This document shows positions 16,378 through 25,124 of a stretch of 64,000 nt of DNA, piece by piece. The stretch's first letter is position 1. Each line of letters opens with the position of its first letter. The position numbers and the translations under genes were made by a program. Source of the stretch: B18-G4 sp003648575 (GTDB lineage: Bacteria > Bacteroidota > Bacteroidia > Bacteroidales > B18-G4); assembly GCA_029942245.1 (NCBI GenBank), contig JAOZTN010000001.1:1-64000 (forward strand). Reading direction: 5' to 3'. The notes below the pieces were generated by a model that worked only from the letters and a program-made list of their open reading frames with translations, did no database searches and was not told the DNA's origin.

Positions 16378-16407
16378 TTGTATTTAAAAAAAGTATTTTT
16401 ACCTTTG
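16378..16407 (+). promoter_or_regulatory. Strong promoter of the rpsL ribosomal super-operon
   Basis: TTG at 16378-16380, a spacer of exactly 19 bp, then TACCTTTG at 16400-16407. This is a full match to the Bacteroidota primary-sigma consensus. Transcription should start near 16413, giving a leader of about 195 nt before rpsL. Confidence 0.75.
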
Positions 16408-16443
16408 CAGCCGCTTTGGATGATACGTCTGAAAGAGCTGAAA

Positions 16444-16529
16444 ATCCTAAGGATACCTGACAATTTAAGACAGATATAGGTTCCATCCCAAGAACACGGG
16501 ACAAGTCTTCAAAGACCTACCCTATATCT
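16444..16529 (+). promoter_or_regulatory. Structured 5' leader of rpsL, possible ribosomal-protein autoregulatory site
   Basis: Within the roughly 195-nt leader an outer stem pairs AGATATAG (16472-16479) with CTATATCT (16522-16529). GGT at 16480-16482-like bases may extend it against ACC with a bulge. Inside it are TCCC/GGGA (16486-16489 with 16498-16501) and GTCT/AGAC with a TCAA tetraloop (16505-16516). A short ATCCT/AGGAT palindrome precedes them at 16444-16454. In other bacteria S7 represses the str operon through such an RNA structure. That S7 or S12 binds here is inference. Confidence 0.4.
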
Positions 16530-16608
16530 CCTTCCCGCAGATTTTCGAAAAACAAGAATGTTAAACATCTCTATTTGAGGGGATTAAAAACAACTAATAA
16601 GTCTTAAT

Positions 16609-16983
16609 ATGCCAACAATACAGCAATTAGTTCGCAAGGGACGCAAGAAATTAACTGACAAAAGCAAATCACCTGCACTGGATTCATGTCCACAACGCAG
16701 GGGTGTTTGCGTAAGGGTTTATACTACGACCCCAAAGAAACCTAACTCAGCCATGCGTAAGGTGGCCAGGGTAAGGTTAACAAATGGAAAAGAAGTGAAT
16801 GCCTACATTCCGGGCGAAGGCCACAACCTGCAGGAACACTCCATCGTGATGATCCGTGGTGGCAGGGTGAAAGACCTTCCCGGTGTTCGTTACCACATCA
16901 TCAGGGGTGCACTCGATACCTCAGGTGTTGAAGGCAGGACACAACGGAGATCAAAGTATGGCACCAAGAGACCTAAGAAATAA
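16609..16983 (+). CDS. rpsL: 30S ribosomal protein S12
   Basis: The 124-residue protein of the decoding centre has the conserved loop TTPKKPNSAMRKVARV (residues 40-55) and RVKDLPGVRYH (86-96). The lysines at 43/44 and 88, where streptomycin-resistance changes usually fall, are the wild-type residues. It is the first gene of the str cluster and follows a consensus promoter and a long leader. The order rpsL-rpsG-fusA is the usual one. Confidence 0.98.
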   Translation: MPTIQQLVRKGRKKLTDKSKSPALDSCPQRRGVCVRVYTTTPKKPNSAMRKVARVRLTNGKEVNAYIPGEGHNLQEHSIVMIRGGRVKDLPGVRYHIIRGALDTSGVEGRTQRRSKYGTKRPKK

Positions 16984-17010
16984 AACATACAATTATAATA
17001 TAATACAACG

Positions 17011-17478
17011 ATGAGGAAATCAAAACCTAAGAAACGGACTATTCTTCCTGATCCCAAATACGGCGACACTCTGGTTACCAAATTTGTGAACAACATGATG
17101 TACAGCGGAAAGAAGAATATCGCATACGAGATCTTCTATGAAGCCATGGACATCGTTGCAGAAAAAACCAAGGAAGATCCTGTAGAGGTTTGGAAAAAAG
17201 GACTGGCCAACGTAACACCTGCTGTGGAAGTAAGAAGCCGCAGGATAGGTGGTGCTACCTTCCAGATTCCTTCAGAGATCAGGCCGGGCAGGAAAATGTC
17301 GATTGGTATGAAAAACCTGATCAACTTCTCCCGCAAGCGCCACGAAAAGACCATGGGCGAAAAGCTCGCAGGTGAGATCCTGGCCGCATATAAGGATGAA
17401 GGTTCAGCTTTCAAGAAAAAAGAAGATACACACCGTATGGCAGAAGCTAACAAAGCTTTCAGTCATTTCAGGTTCTAG
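17011..17478 (+). CDS. rpsG: 30S ribosomal protein S7
   Basis: The 155-residue primary binder of the 16S rRNA 3' domain. It starts MRKSKPKKRTILPDPKYGD and has the conserved KKGLANVTPAVEVRSRRIGG segment (the beta-hairpin that touches the E site) and a basic C-terminal region HRMAEANKAFSHFRF. It lies 27 bp after rpsL. In other phyla it is the translational repressor of this operon, so it is the first candidate ligand for the leader RNA at 16444-16529. Confidence 0.98.
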   Translation: MRKSKPKKRTILPDPKYGDTLVTKFVNNMMYSGKKNIAYEIFYEAMDIVAEKTKEDPVEVWKKGLANVTPAVEVRSRRIGGATFQIPSEIRPGRKMSIGMKNLINFSRKRHEKTMGEKLAGEILAAYKDEGSAFKKKEDTHRMAEANKAFSHFRF

Positions 17479-17493
17479 TACAGAAAACAAGGG

Positions 17494-19599
17494 ATGCCGG
17501 AAAATTTAACATACACGCGTAACATTGGCATTATGGCTCACATCGATGCGGGTAAAACCACAACGACGGAGCGTGTATTGTATTATACCGGTATCAATTA
17601 CAAGGTTGGCGAAGTACATGAAGGTACTGCAACCATGGACTGGATGGCCCAGGAACAGGAAAGGGGCATCACCATTACCTCTGCTGCCACCACGGTATAC
17701 TGGACCACCGATGCTCAGAAGTATCGTATTAATATTATTGATACTCCGGGGCATGTCGATTTTACCGTAGAGGTTGAGCGTTCACTGCGCGTACTCGATG
17801 GCGCTGTTGCACTCTTTTGTGCTGTAGGCGGTGTTGAGCCACAATCGGAGACCGTTTGGCGCCAGGCCGACAAATATGATGTGCCACGCATCAGCTTCGT
17901 AAACAAGATGGACCGCTCCGGTGCTGATTTTTACAAGGTAGTCGGACAGATCAAGGAGAAACTCGGAGCTAAGCCCGTTATCATGCAGATTCCCATCGGG
18001 GAAGAAGACGGATTCAGCGGGATTGTCGACCTGATCGAAAATAAAGCTTATAGCTGGGATGAAGAAAACTTTGGTGTGAAATACCAGGAGATAGATATCC
18101 CGGAAGAATTGAAAGAGACCGTTGATAAATACCGTACCAGGATCATAGAAGGAGCTGCTGAAGACAATGAAGCCCTTCTGGATAAATTCCTCGAATCACC
18201 GGAGAGCATTACTAAGGAAGAGCTTATCGAATCTGTAAGAAAAGCAACGCTCGAACTTAAGATCACCCCGGTATTCTGCGGATCTTCATTCAAGAACAAA
18301 GGCGTACAGAAGCTTATCGACGCCGTTTCATATTACCTCCCCTCCCCGCTCGACCTTCCACCAGTGGTAGGAGAAAATCCTTTTACCCAGAAGAACGAAG
18401 AAAGAGCCCCATCAGTAGAAGAACCATTCTCAGCCCTTGCATTTAAGATCGCCACAGACCCATTTGTTGGCCGTATCGCATATTTCAGGGTATACTCAGG
18501 AGAACTGAAATCAGGTTCAGTGGTACTCAACGTGAATACCAACAAGAAAGAAAGGATCGCGCGCATACTTCAGATGCATGCAAACAAGCGTAATCCCATA
18601 GAAAATATTTATGCAGGGGAAATTGGAGTTGCTGTCGGGTTTAAAGATATCCGCACAGGAGATTCACTGACCGACATCAAGCATCCCATCCTGCTCGAAA
18701 ACATTCAATTCCCGGAACCTGTTATCAGCATGGCTGTCGAGCCTAAACTTCAGGACGACGTTGACAAGCTGAGTGCAGGACTCAGGAAACTCTCAGAAGA
18801 GGACCCAACCTTCACCATCAGGATTGATGATGAAACCGGGCAGACCATTATTAATGGTATGGGAGAACTTCACCTGGAAGTACTTACCGACAGGCTGAAG
18901 AGAGAGTTTAACATTGACTGCAACAGGGGAAAACCTCAGGTTGCATACAAAGAATCTGTCAGCAATACTGTTGTTCATCGCGAGATCTACAAAAAACAAA
19001 CAGGTGGGAGAGGCAGATTTGCCGACATCACTGTTGAGATCGGCCCTGCCGAGGACGGATTCCGCGGACTTCAGTTTATTGATGGTATCACAGGTGGCGC
19101 CATCCCACGTGAATTTATCCACGCAGTAGAAAAAGGATTTAAATCAGCCATGATGAATGGAGTGATGGCAGGTTTCCAACTGGAAAACCTCAGGGTAAGG
19201 CTGATCGATGGTGGAACCCATTCTGTTGATTCAGATGCTATGTCGTTTGAAGCAGCTGCCGGGATGGCCTTCAGGGAAGCATGCAAAAAGGCAGGTCCTA
19301 TTTTGCTCGAACCCATTATGCAGCTTGTAGTTACTACTCCCGACGAATATGTTGGCGAGGTGAGCAGCGACCTGAACAAGAGGAGAGGCCAGATGGAAGG
19401 AATAGCAACTATAAACCGTCTGCAGGAGATCAGGGCAAAGGCACCCCTGGCGGAGATGTTTGGTTATGTGACAACATTGCGTACACTCACATCAGGCCGC
19501 GGGAATGCAAACCTCGAGTTTTCGCATTATGCCGAGCTTCCAAAAGATATCCTGGAAGATGTATTATATAAGGTTAAAGGATACGTAGTAAATTATTAA
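17494..19599 (+). CDS. fusA: Elongation factor G
   Basis: The 701-residue GTPase drives ribosomal translocation. G motifs are complete: AHIDAGKTTTTER (residues 15-27), RGITITSAATT, DTPGHVDFT, NKMDRSGAD and the GSSFKNKGVQ region. Domains II-V follow, with GMGELHLEVLTDRL (domain III) and the domain IV segment ending in EFIHAVEKGFKSAM. It sits 15 bp after rpsG. In many bacteria tuf comes next; here rpsJ follows directly, as is usual in Bacteroidota. Confidence 0.98.
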   Translation: MPENLTYTRNIGIMAHIDAGKTTTTERVLYYTGINYKVGEVHEGTATMDWMAQEQERGITITSAATTVYWTTDAQKYRINIIDTPGHVDFTVEVERSLRVLDGAVALFCAVGGVEPQSETVWRQADKYDVPRISFVNKMDRSGADFYKVVGQIKEKLGAKPVIMQIPIGEEDGFSGIVDLIENKAYSWDEENFGVKYQEIDIPEELKETVDKYRTRIIEGAAEDNEALLDKFLESPESITKEELIESVRKATLELKITPVFCGSSFKNKGVQKLIDAVSYYLPSPLDLPPVVGENPFTQKNEERAPSVEEPFSALAFKIATDPFVGRIAYFRVYSGELKSGSVVLNVNTNKKERIARILQMHANKRNPIENIYAGEIGVAVGFKDIRTGDSLTDIKHPILLENIQFPEPVISMAVEPKLQDDVDKLSAGLRKLSEEDPTFTIRIDDETGQTIINGMGELHLEVLTDRLKREFNIDCNRGKPQVAYKESVSNTVVHREIYKKQTGGRGRFADITVEIGPAEDGFRGLQFIDGITGGAIPREFIHAVEKGFKSAMMNGVMAGFQLENLRVRLIDGGTHSVDSDAMSFEAAAGMAFREACKKAGPILLEPIMQLVVTTPDEYVGEVSSDLNKRRGQMEGIATINRLQEIRAKAPLAEMFGYVTTLRTLTSGRGNANLEFSHYAELPKDILEDVLYKVKGYVVNY

Positions 19600-19622
19600 T
19601 AAGGTCTTAAAACTAGAAAAAC

Positions 19623-19928
19623 GTGAGTCAGAGGATCAGAATTAAGTTAAAATCATACGACTACAATTTGGTTGACAAATCGGCCGAAAAGATCGTAAAA
19701 ACTGTTAAATCCACTGGAGCTGTGGTAAGCGGTCCTATTCCGTTGCCAACCAACAAACAGATCTTTACTGTGAACAAGTCCACTTTTGTGAACAAGAAAG
19801 CAAGAGAGCAATTCCAGCTCTGTTCATATAAAAGACTGCTGGACATTTACAGCACCACAAGTAAAACGATTGACGCCTTAATGAAGCTGGAACTTCCCAG
19901 TGGTGTTGAGGTAGAGATTAAAGTGTGA
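19623..19928 (+). CDS. rpsJ: 30S ribosomal protein S10
   Basis: The 101-residue protein begins at a GTG codon (GTGAGTCAGAGG), since no ATG is available in frame before RIRIKLKSYDY. The conserved VSGPIPLPTNKQIFTVNKS loop is visible. In family members it assembles the 30S head and also serves in transcription antitermination as NusE. It is the first gene of the S10 part and follows fusA after 23 bp without a new promoter that I can see. Confidence 0.97.
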   Translation: MSQRIRIKLKSYDYNLVDKSAEKIVKTVKSTGAVVSGPIPLPTNKQIFTVNKSTFVNKKAREQFQLCSYKRLLDIYSTTSKTIDALMKLELPSGVEVEIKV

Positions 19929-19950
19929 TAAAGTTTTAAAGTATAGAATA

Positions 19951-20580
19951 ATGTCAGGAATAATTGGTAAAAAAATCGGGATGACCAGCGTCTTTAACGA
20001 CGCTGGAAAAAACATACCCTGCACCGTAATCGAGGCAGGCCCGTGTGTTGTTACCCAGGTGAAAACAAAAGAAACGGATGGCTATGACGCGATCCAGCTC
20101 GCCTATGACGAAAAGAAAGATAAGCACACTACCGGTGCCCTCAAGGGACACTTTGCGAAAGCCGGTGTGAGCCCCAGGAAGATCGTCAGGGAATTCACCA
20201 GGTTTGAAACAGGTCACCAAAAGAAATATGGCGATGTGCTTACAGTCGATATCTTCGAAGAAGGAGAGTTTATCGATGTAGTCGGCTACTCAAAGGGAAA
20301 AGGTTTCCAGGGCGTTGTGAAACGTTACAATTTTAAAGGTGTGAACGATGCTACCCACGGCCAGCACAACAGGCTGCGTGCCCCGGGTTCTATCGGAGCT
20401 TCTTCTTATCCTTCCAGGGTATTTAAAGGCATGCGTATGGCAGGCCGTACCGGTGGACAGAGGACGAAACTCATAAACCTGCAGGTTGTAAAGATCGTGC
20501 CCGAGAAAAACCTGATCTTAGTTAAAGGTGCCGTGCCAGGCCCCAATGGTTCATATGTAATTGTTGAAAGATGGAGTTAG
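19951..20580 (+). CDS. rplC: 50S ribosomal protein L3
   Basis: The 209-residue early-assembly protein binds 23S rRNA near the peptidyl-transferase centre. It starts GIIGKKIGMTSVF and has the conserved FKGMRMAGRTGGQRTKLINLQVV near residue 165. The GHFAKAGVSPRKIVREF segment is also typical. Its last 10 bp overlap the start of rplD, which couples their translation. Confidence 0.98.
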   Translation: MSGIIGKKIGMTSVFNDAGKNIPCTVIEAGPCVVTQVKTKETDGYDAIQLAYDEKKDKHTTGALKGHFAKAGVSPRKIVREFTRFETGHQKKYGDVLTVDIFEEGEFIDVVGYSKGKGFQGVVKRYNFKGVNDATHGQHNRLRAPGSIGASSYPSRVFKGMRMAGRTGGQRTKLINLQVVKIVPEKNLILVKGAVPGPNGSYVIVERWS

Positions 20581-21197
20581 AAGTATATAAATCAAACGGA
20601 CAGAAAAGTACCCGTAAGATCAAGCTGAACAAAGCGATCTTCGAGATTGAGCCTAATGACCATGCCATCTGGCTGGACACCAGGCAGATCATGGCCAATA
20701 GGCGTCAGGGTACCCATAGCAGCAAGGAAAGAAATGCCATTACTGGTAGCCGTCGTAAGCTGAAACGCCAGAAAGGTACAGGAACCGCACGTGTTGGGGA
20801 TATCAAGAACCCTATCTTTCGTGGTGGTGGACGTGCATTCGGCCCTCACCCCAGAGACTACGGTTTCAAACTGAATAAAAAGGTAAAAAAACTTGCCCGT
20901 CGTTCAGCCCTTACTTATAAGGTGAAAGACAAAGAAGTTATGATCGTGGAAGATTTCAACTTTGCTGATCACAAGACTAAGAATTTTTTAGAACTGCTCA
21001 GACATTTCGAACTGACAGATCAGAAAACACTGCTGGTGCTTCCTGAAACAGATGAGAACATTCTGCTGTCATCAAGGAACATACAGAAAGCCAAAGTGAT
21101 CAACGCGCACAGCCTGAACACTTACGACATTCTGCATGCCAACAAGCTGTTGATCGCCGAGAGTTCGATGAAAGAAATTGAAAAGATTTTAGCATAA
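20571..21197 (+). CDS. rplD: 50S ribosomal protein L4
   Basis: The 208-residue protein lines the exit tunnel. It has the extended loop with GTHSSKERNAITGSRRKLKRQKGTGTAR-type residues (about 46-73), then FRGGGRAFGPHPRDYGFKLNKK. In E. coli L4 also regulates its own operon by attenuation; I see no matching leader before rpsJ here. It starts inside the rplC coding end. Confidence 0.97.
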   Translation: MELEVYKSNGQKSTRKIKLNKAIFEIEPNDHAIWLDTRQIMANRRQGTHSSKERNAITGSRRKLKRQKGTGTARVGDIKNPIFRGGGRAFGPHPRDYGFKLNKKVKKLARRSALTYKVKDKEVMIVEDFNFADHKTKNFLELLRHFELTDQKTLLVLPETDENILLSSRNIQKAKVINAHSLNTYDILHANKLLIAESSMKEIEKILA

Positions 21198-21216
21198 TCA
21201 TTATATAACTAGAGCA

Positions 21217-21507
21217 ATGGATATCATTATAAAACCGGTGATCACGGAAAAGATGACGCAGATGGGCGAAAGCCTGAACCGTTACGGTTTTATCGTGAAC
21301 AGAAAAGCCAACAAACTCCAGATCAAGAAAGCCGTTGAAGACCTTTACGGCGTGGATGTGCTTTCTGTTAACACGATGACATACAGGGGTAAAACCAAAT
21401 CAAGGTTTACCAAAACCGGGATCATTTCAGGTAAAACAGCATCCTACAAGAAGGCTATCATTACAGTAGCCGAAGGTGAAACAATTGATTTTTATAGCAA
21501 TATTTAG
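21217..21507 (+). CDS. rplW: 50S ribosomal protein L23
   Basis: The 96-residue protein sits at the tunnel exit, where trigger factor and SRP dock. The start IIIKPVITEKMTQMGESLNRY and the middle KLQIKKAVEDLYGVDVLSVNTM are family hallmarks. It lies 20 bp after rplD and ends five bases before rplB. Confidence 0.97.
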   Translation: MDIIIKPVITEKMTQMGESLNRYGFIVNRKANKLQIKKAVEDLYGVDVLSVNTMTYRGKTKSRFTKTGIISGKTASYKKAIITVAEGETIDFYSNI

Positions 21508-21511
21508 ATAG

Positions 21512-22336
21512 ATGGCTTTAAAGAAATACAAACCAACGACACCAAGTCAGCGCTTCAAGATCATCAGCGCATTTGACGACATCACTGCATCCGCTCCGGA
21601 GAAGAGCCTTCTGGCTCCTATGAAAAAGAGTGGCGGTAGGAACAGTGAAGGTAAAATGACTGTCCGCTACAGAGGTGGTGGCCATAAGCAGCGTTACAGG
21701 ATGATCGATTTCAAACGGGAAAAGGAAAATATCCCTGCAATCGTGAAGACAATCGAATATGATCCTAACCGTACTGCCAGGATCGCCCTGCTGTATTACA
21801 AGGATGGTGAAAAGAAGTACATCATTGCACCTCACGGGCTGGAAGTAGGCCAGGAAGTGCTTTCAGGTAAAGGCGTCGCCCCTAACATCGGGAACACGAT
21901 GTACCTGAGTGAAATCCCCTTTGGGACCATCATTCACAACATTGAGCTGAGGCCTGGACAGGGTGCTAAACTCGCGCGCAGCGCCGGTTCATATGCACAG
22001 TTTATGACCCGTGAAGGAAAATTTGCAGTGATCAAGTTGCCTTCAGGTGAAACCAGGATGATTCTCCAGACATGCCGTGCAACGATTGGAATGGTTTCCA
22101 ATGTCGATCACCAGCTGGAAAAATCAGGTAAAGCCGGTCGTTCACGTTGGCTCGGACGCCGTCCAAGAACACGTGGTGTAGCCATGAACCCTGTCGATCA
22201 CCCAATGGGTGGTGGTGAAGGAAGAGCTTCTGGTGGACACCCGAGGTCAAGGAAAGGATTGCCCGCGAAAGGTTATAAAACCAGGTCGAAGAAGAAGGCA
22301 TCCAACAAGTATATCATTGAAAGACGTAAAAAATAA
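21512..22336 (+). CDS. rplB: 50S ribosomal protein L2
   Basis: The 274-residue protein is needed for subunit joining and peptide-bond formation. It has the RNA-binding RYRGGGHKQRYRMIDFKR segment near residue 53. The C-terminal RGVAMNPVDHPMGGGEGR contains the conserved His of the peptidyl-transferase-proximal loop. Length is standard. Confidence 0.98.
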   Translation: MALKKYKPTTPSQRFKIISAFDDITASAPEKSLLAPMKKSGGRNSEGKMTVRYRGGGHKQRYRMIDFKREKENIPAIVKTIEYDPNRTARIALLYYKDGEKKYIIAPHGLEVGQEVLSGKGVAPNIGNTMYLSEIPFGTIIHNIELRPGQGAKLARSAGSYAQFMTREGKFAVIKLPSGETRMILQTCRATIGMVSNVDHQLEKSGKAGRSRWLGRRPRTRGVAMNPVDHPMGGGEGRASGGHPRSRKGLPAKGYKTRSKKKASNKYIIERRKK

Positions 22337-22352
22337 TTAATATCATCACGCC

Positions 22353-22631
22353 ATGAGTCGTTCGTTGAAAAAAGGACCCTATATACATTTTAAACTGGAA
22401 AAGAAAGTTCTGGACCAGTCAGAGAGCAAAAAGAAGACAGTGATCAAAACCTGGTCAAGGGCATCTATGATCTCTCCCGACTTTGTTGGGCTCACTATTG
22501 CAGTCCATAACGGAAACAAATTCATTCCGGTTTACATTACTGAAAACATGGTTGGACACAAGCTCGGTGAGTTCGCTCCAACGCGTCAGTTCAGGGGTCA
22601 TGCCGGAAATAAGGATAAAGGCAGAAGATAA
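22353..22631 (+). CDS. rpsS: 30S ribosomal protein S19
   Basis: The 92-residue head protein contacts the A-site finger. It begins SRSLKKGPYIHFKLEKKV and ends with the conserved GHKLGEFAPTRQFRGHAG. It follows rplB after 16 bp. Confidence 0.97.
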   Translation: MSRSLKKGPYIHFKLEKKVLDQSESKKKTVIKTWSRASMISPDFVGLTIAVHNGNKFIPVYITENMVGHKLGEFAPTRQFRGHAGNKDKGRR

Positions 22632-22656
22632 TTAGGAAATATTAAAGAATAGCATA

Positions 22657-23067
22657 ATGGGAGCAAGAAAAAGAGATCGTGCTGAGCAATTAAAGGAAAC
22701 CAGGAAAAGTCAATACTTTGCCAGGTTGAATAATTGCCCTACTTCTCCAAGGAAAATGAGGCTGGTAGCCGACCTGGTCAGGGGAATGGATGTGATGTCC
22801 GCACTCAGCGTACTGGAACATTCACCCAAAGAAGCCGCTATCAGGGTACATAAACTGTTACGTTCGGCCATTGCCAACTGGCAAGCCAAGAACGACGGTG
22901 TCAGGATCGAAGAAAGCAATCTGTATGTCAAAGAGATTCACGTTGACAGTGCCAGAATGCTGAAAAGGATTCGTCCCGCCCCCCAGGGCAGGGCCCACAG
23001 GATCAGGAAGCGTTCAAATCACGTGACCCTGTATGTCGACAGCAAAACAGAATTGGTTGAAAACTAG
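22657..23067 (+). CDS. rplV: 50S ribosomal protein L22
   Basis: The 136-residue protein places its hairpin in the exit tunnel near the macrolide site. The hairpin tip region MLKRIRPAPQGRAHRIRKR (about residues 106-124) is intact with no insertion or deletion. The N-terminus has about 20 residues before the conserved ARLNNCPTSPRKMRLVADL start. That is slightly longer than E. coli L22, as in other Bacteroidota. Confidence 0.97.
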   Translation: MGARKRDRAEQLKETRKSQYFARLNNCPTSPRKMRLVADLVRGMDVMSALSVLEHSPKEAAIRVHKLLRSAIANWQAKNDGVRIEESNLYVKEIHVDSARMLKRIRPAPQGRAHRIRKRSNHVTLYVDSKTELVEN

Positions 23068-23089
23068 AAAATAATACAACAGATAAATA

Positions 23090-23803
23090 ATGGGACAGAA
23101 AACTAATCCAATAGGACTTCGCTTAGGGATCATCAAAGGATGGGATTCCAACTGGTACGGTGGCAAGAACTTCGGTGACAAACTGCTCGAGGATTACAAG
23201 ATCCGTCAGTACCTCACTGTCCGTTTGGCAAAGGCCGGAATTTCCAAGATCATCATTGAGCGTACGCTCAAGCTTGTTACCGTGACCATTTTCACTGCAC
23301 GCCCCGGTATCATCATCGGTAAAGGCGGTTCCGAAGTGGATAAGCTGAAGGAAGAATTGAAAAAGTTGACCAAGAAAGAGATCCAGATCAATATCTCAGA
23401 GATCAAGCGTCCGGAAATGGATGCCAACATCGTTGCCAATTCCATCGCGAAGCAAATCGAAGGAAGGATCTCATTTCGTCGTGCCATCAAAACCTCTATT
23501 GCTTCTACTATGCGTATTGGTGCTGAGGGTATCAAGGTAGTGATTTCAGGTAGGCTCGGTGGCGCTGAAATGGCCCGTAGCGAGCAGTATAAAGATGGTC
23601 GTATCCCACTGCACACTTTACGTGCCGATATCGACTATGCCAAGATCGAAGCCCATACCACTTATGGCAGGATCGGCATCAAAGTCTGGATCTGTAAAGG
23701 TGAGATCTATGGTAAGCCGGAACTGGTACCGTCACTGAGTGATGCACAAAGAAAGCAGCCTCCAAGGAAAGCAGGCGGCCGCCCAGGTGGAAGAAGAAGA
23801 TAA
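23090..23803 (+). CDS. rpsC: 30S ribosomal protein S3
   Basis: The 237-residue protein forms part of the mRNA entry channel. It has MGQKTNPIGLRLGIIKGWDS at the start and a KH domain with GIIIGKGGSEVDKLKEEL near residue 76. The C-terminal domain carries GAEMARSEQYKDGRIPLHTL. The tail is Pro/Gly/Arg-rich (KAGGRPGGRRR). Confidence 0.98.
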   Translation: MGQKTNPIGLRLGIIKGWDSNWYGGKNFGDKLLEDYKIRQYLTVRLAKAGISKIIIERTLKLVTVTIFTARPGIIIGKGGSEVDKLKEELKKLTKKEIQINISEIKRPEMDANIVANSIAKQIEGRISFRRAIKTSIASTMRIGAEGIKVVISGRLGGAEMARSEQYKDGRIPLHTLRADIDYAKIEAHTTYGRIGIKVWICKGEIYGKPELVPSLSDAQRKQPPRKAGGRPGGRRR

Positions 23804-23832
23804 GAATCGTATAATATTAAAAACATAAATAA

Positions 23833-24252
23833 ATGTTACAGCCAAAGAAAACCAAGTTTAGAAAGCAGCAAAAAGGCCGCATGAAGGGGAATGCCCAGCG
23901 TGGTAACCAGCTTGCTTTTGGCTCATTCGGCATCAAATCAATGGATGAAGTTTGGATTACCGGGCGTCAGATTGAAGCTGCACGTCAGGCTGTTACACGT
24001 CATATGAAACGTGAAGGACAGATCTGGATCATGGTTTTTCCAGATAAACCGGTAACCAAGAAACCTGCGGAAGTACGTATGGGTAAGGGAAAAGGTGCAC
24101 CTGAATATTTCGTTGCCAGGGTAAGCCCAGGCAGGATGCTTTTCGAAGCTGAAGGAGTACCACTGGAAGTTGCCAAGGAAGCTCTCCGTCTGGCAGCACA
24201 GAAGCTCCCGGTAAAATGCAAATTTGTAGTTAGAAGAGATTACGTTGAATAG
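23833..24252 (+). CDS. rplP: 50S ribosomal protein L16
   Basis: The 139-residue protein positions A-site tRNA. It begins LQPKKTKFRKQQKGRMKGNA and keeps the loop MGKGKGAPEYFVARVSPG (about residues 82-100), whose Arg is hydroxylated in E. coli. It lies in the usual place between rpsC and rpmC. Confidence 0.97.
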   Translation: MLQPKKTKFRKQQKGRMKGNAQRGNQLAFGSFGIKSMDEVWITGRQIEAARQAVTRHMKREGQIWIMVFPDKPVTKKPAEVRMGKGKGAPEYFVARVSPGRMLFEAEGVPLEVAKEALRLAAQKLPVKCKFVVRRDYVE

Positions 24253-24267
24253 TAAACGACCACAATA

Positions 24268-24474
24268 ATGGAACAGGTAGTTATAAAAGAATTGGGAACA
24301 GTAGAACTGATCGAAAGATTAGAAGAAGAGAAAAAACAGCTGGTGAAGCTCAAGCTGAACCATGCCGTCTCTCCACTGGAAAACCCTAACAAGCTTAAGG
24401 TTTACAAGAAAGCCATCGCCAGGATGGAAACCGAGTTGAGAAGAAGAAAAATAGAAGAAGACAATAATAAATAG
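24268..24474 (+). CDS. rpmC: 50S ribosomal protein L29
   Basis: The 68-residue two-helix protein sits at the tunnel exit beside L23. The pattern ELIERLEEEKKQLVKLKLNH followed by NPNKLKVYKKAIARMETELRRR is the family signature. The tail EEDNNK is acidic and short. It precedes rpsQ by four bases. Confidence 0.95.
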   Translation: MEQVVIKELGTVELIERLEEEKKQLVKLKLNHAVSPLENPNKLKVYKKAIARMETELRRRKIEEDNNK

Positions 24475-24478
24475 TAAG

Positions 24479-24733
24479 ATGGAAAGAAATCTTAGAAAAG
24501 AAAGAGTCGGGCTTATTGTCAGCAACAAGATGGACAAATCCATCGTGGTGCAGGTCACCCGTAATGTAAAACATCCCATCTACGGGAAGTTCGTGAAGAA
24601 AAGCACGAAGTTCGTAGCCCATGACGAAAAAAACGAATGCAATATCGGAGATACTGTGCGGATCATGGAAACCAGGCCCATCAGCAAGAATAAATGCTGG
24701 AGGTTAGTAGAAATCGTTGAAAGAGCTAAGTAA
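24479..24733 (+). CDS. rpsQ: 30S ribosomal protein S17
   Basis: The 84-residue OB-fold protein is a primary binder of the 16S 5' domain. It shows RKERVGLIVSNKMDKSIVVQV and the conserved NECNIGDTVRIMETRPISKNKCWRL. It is two bases from rplN. Confidence 0.96.
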   Translation: MERNLRKERVGLIVSNKMDKSIVVQVTRNVKHPIYGKFVKKSTKFVAHDEKNECNIGDTVRIMETRPISKNKCWRLVEIVERAK

Positions 24734-24735
24734 AG

Positions 24736-25104
24736 ATGATACAACAAGAATCAAGACTGTCAGTAGCTGACAACAGTGGTGCAAAAGAAGTGCTCTGTAT
24801 CCGCGTCCTTGGTGGAACTAAAAGGAGGTATGCCTCCATTGGTGACCAGATCGTGGTAACCGTTAAGAATGCACTCCCTTCCGGAAACGTTAAGAAAGGG
24901 ACTGTGATCAGAGCAGTTGTGGTCAGGACTAGAAAAGAAATCAGGCGCCAGGATGGGTCTTATATTCGTTTTGACGACAACGCATGTGTGCTATTGAACG
25001 CCACAGGTGAAATGATGGGTACCCGTATTTTTGGCCCTGTAGCCAGGGAATTAAGGGATAAAAAATTCATGAAAATCGTTTCACTGGCACCTGAAGTACT
25101 TTAA
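24736..25104 (+). CDS. rplN: 50S ribosomal protein L14
   Basis: The 122-residue beta-barrel protein forms an intersubunit bridge. It starts MIQQESRLSVADNSGAKEVL and contains KKGTVIRAVVVRTRKEIRR and TRIFGPVARELRD, all highly conserved. Its length is the family standard of 122. Confidence 0.98.
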   Translation: MIQQESRLSVADNSGAKEVLCIRVLGGTKRRYASIGDQIVVTVKNALPSGNVKKGTVIRAVVVRTRKEIRRQDGSYIRFDDNACVLLNATGEMMGTRIFGPVARELRDKKFMKIVSLAPEVL

Positions 25105-25124
25105 CAGAGAAAAATACCAGAATC

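Noticed and set aside
16212..16460. 82-codon forward ORF before rpsL
   Set aside because: It spans a full consensus promoter and has no family resemblance; the GC-rich repeat lies over its start.
19600..19622. Missing tuf between fusA and rpsJ as a deletion
   Set aside because: Absence of tuf here is the usual arrangement in Bacteroidota; the 23-bp spacer shows no remnant.
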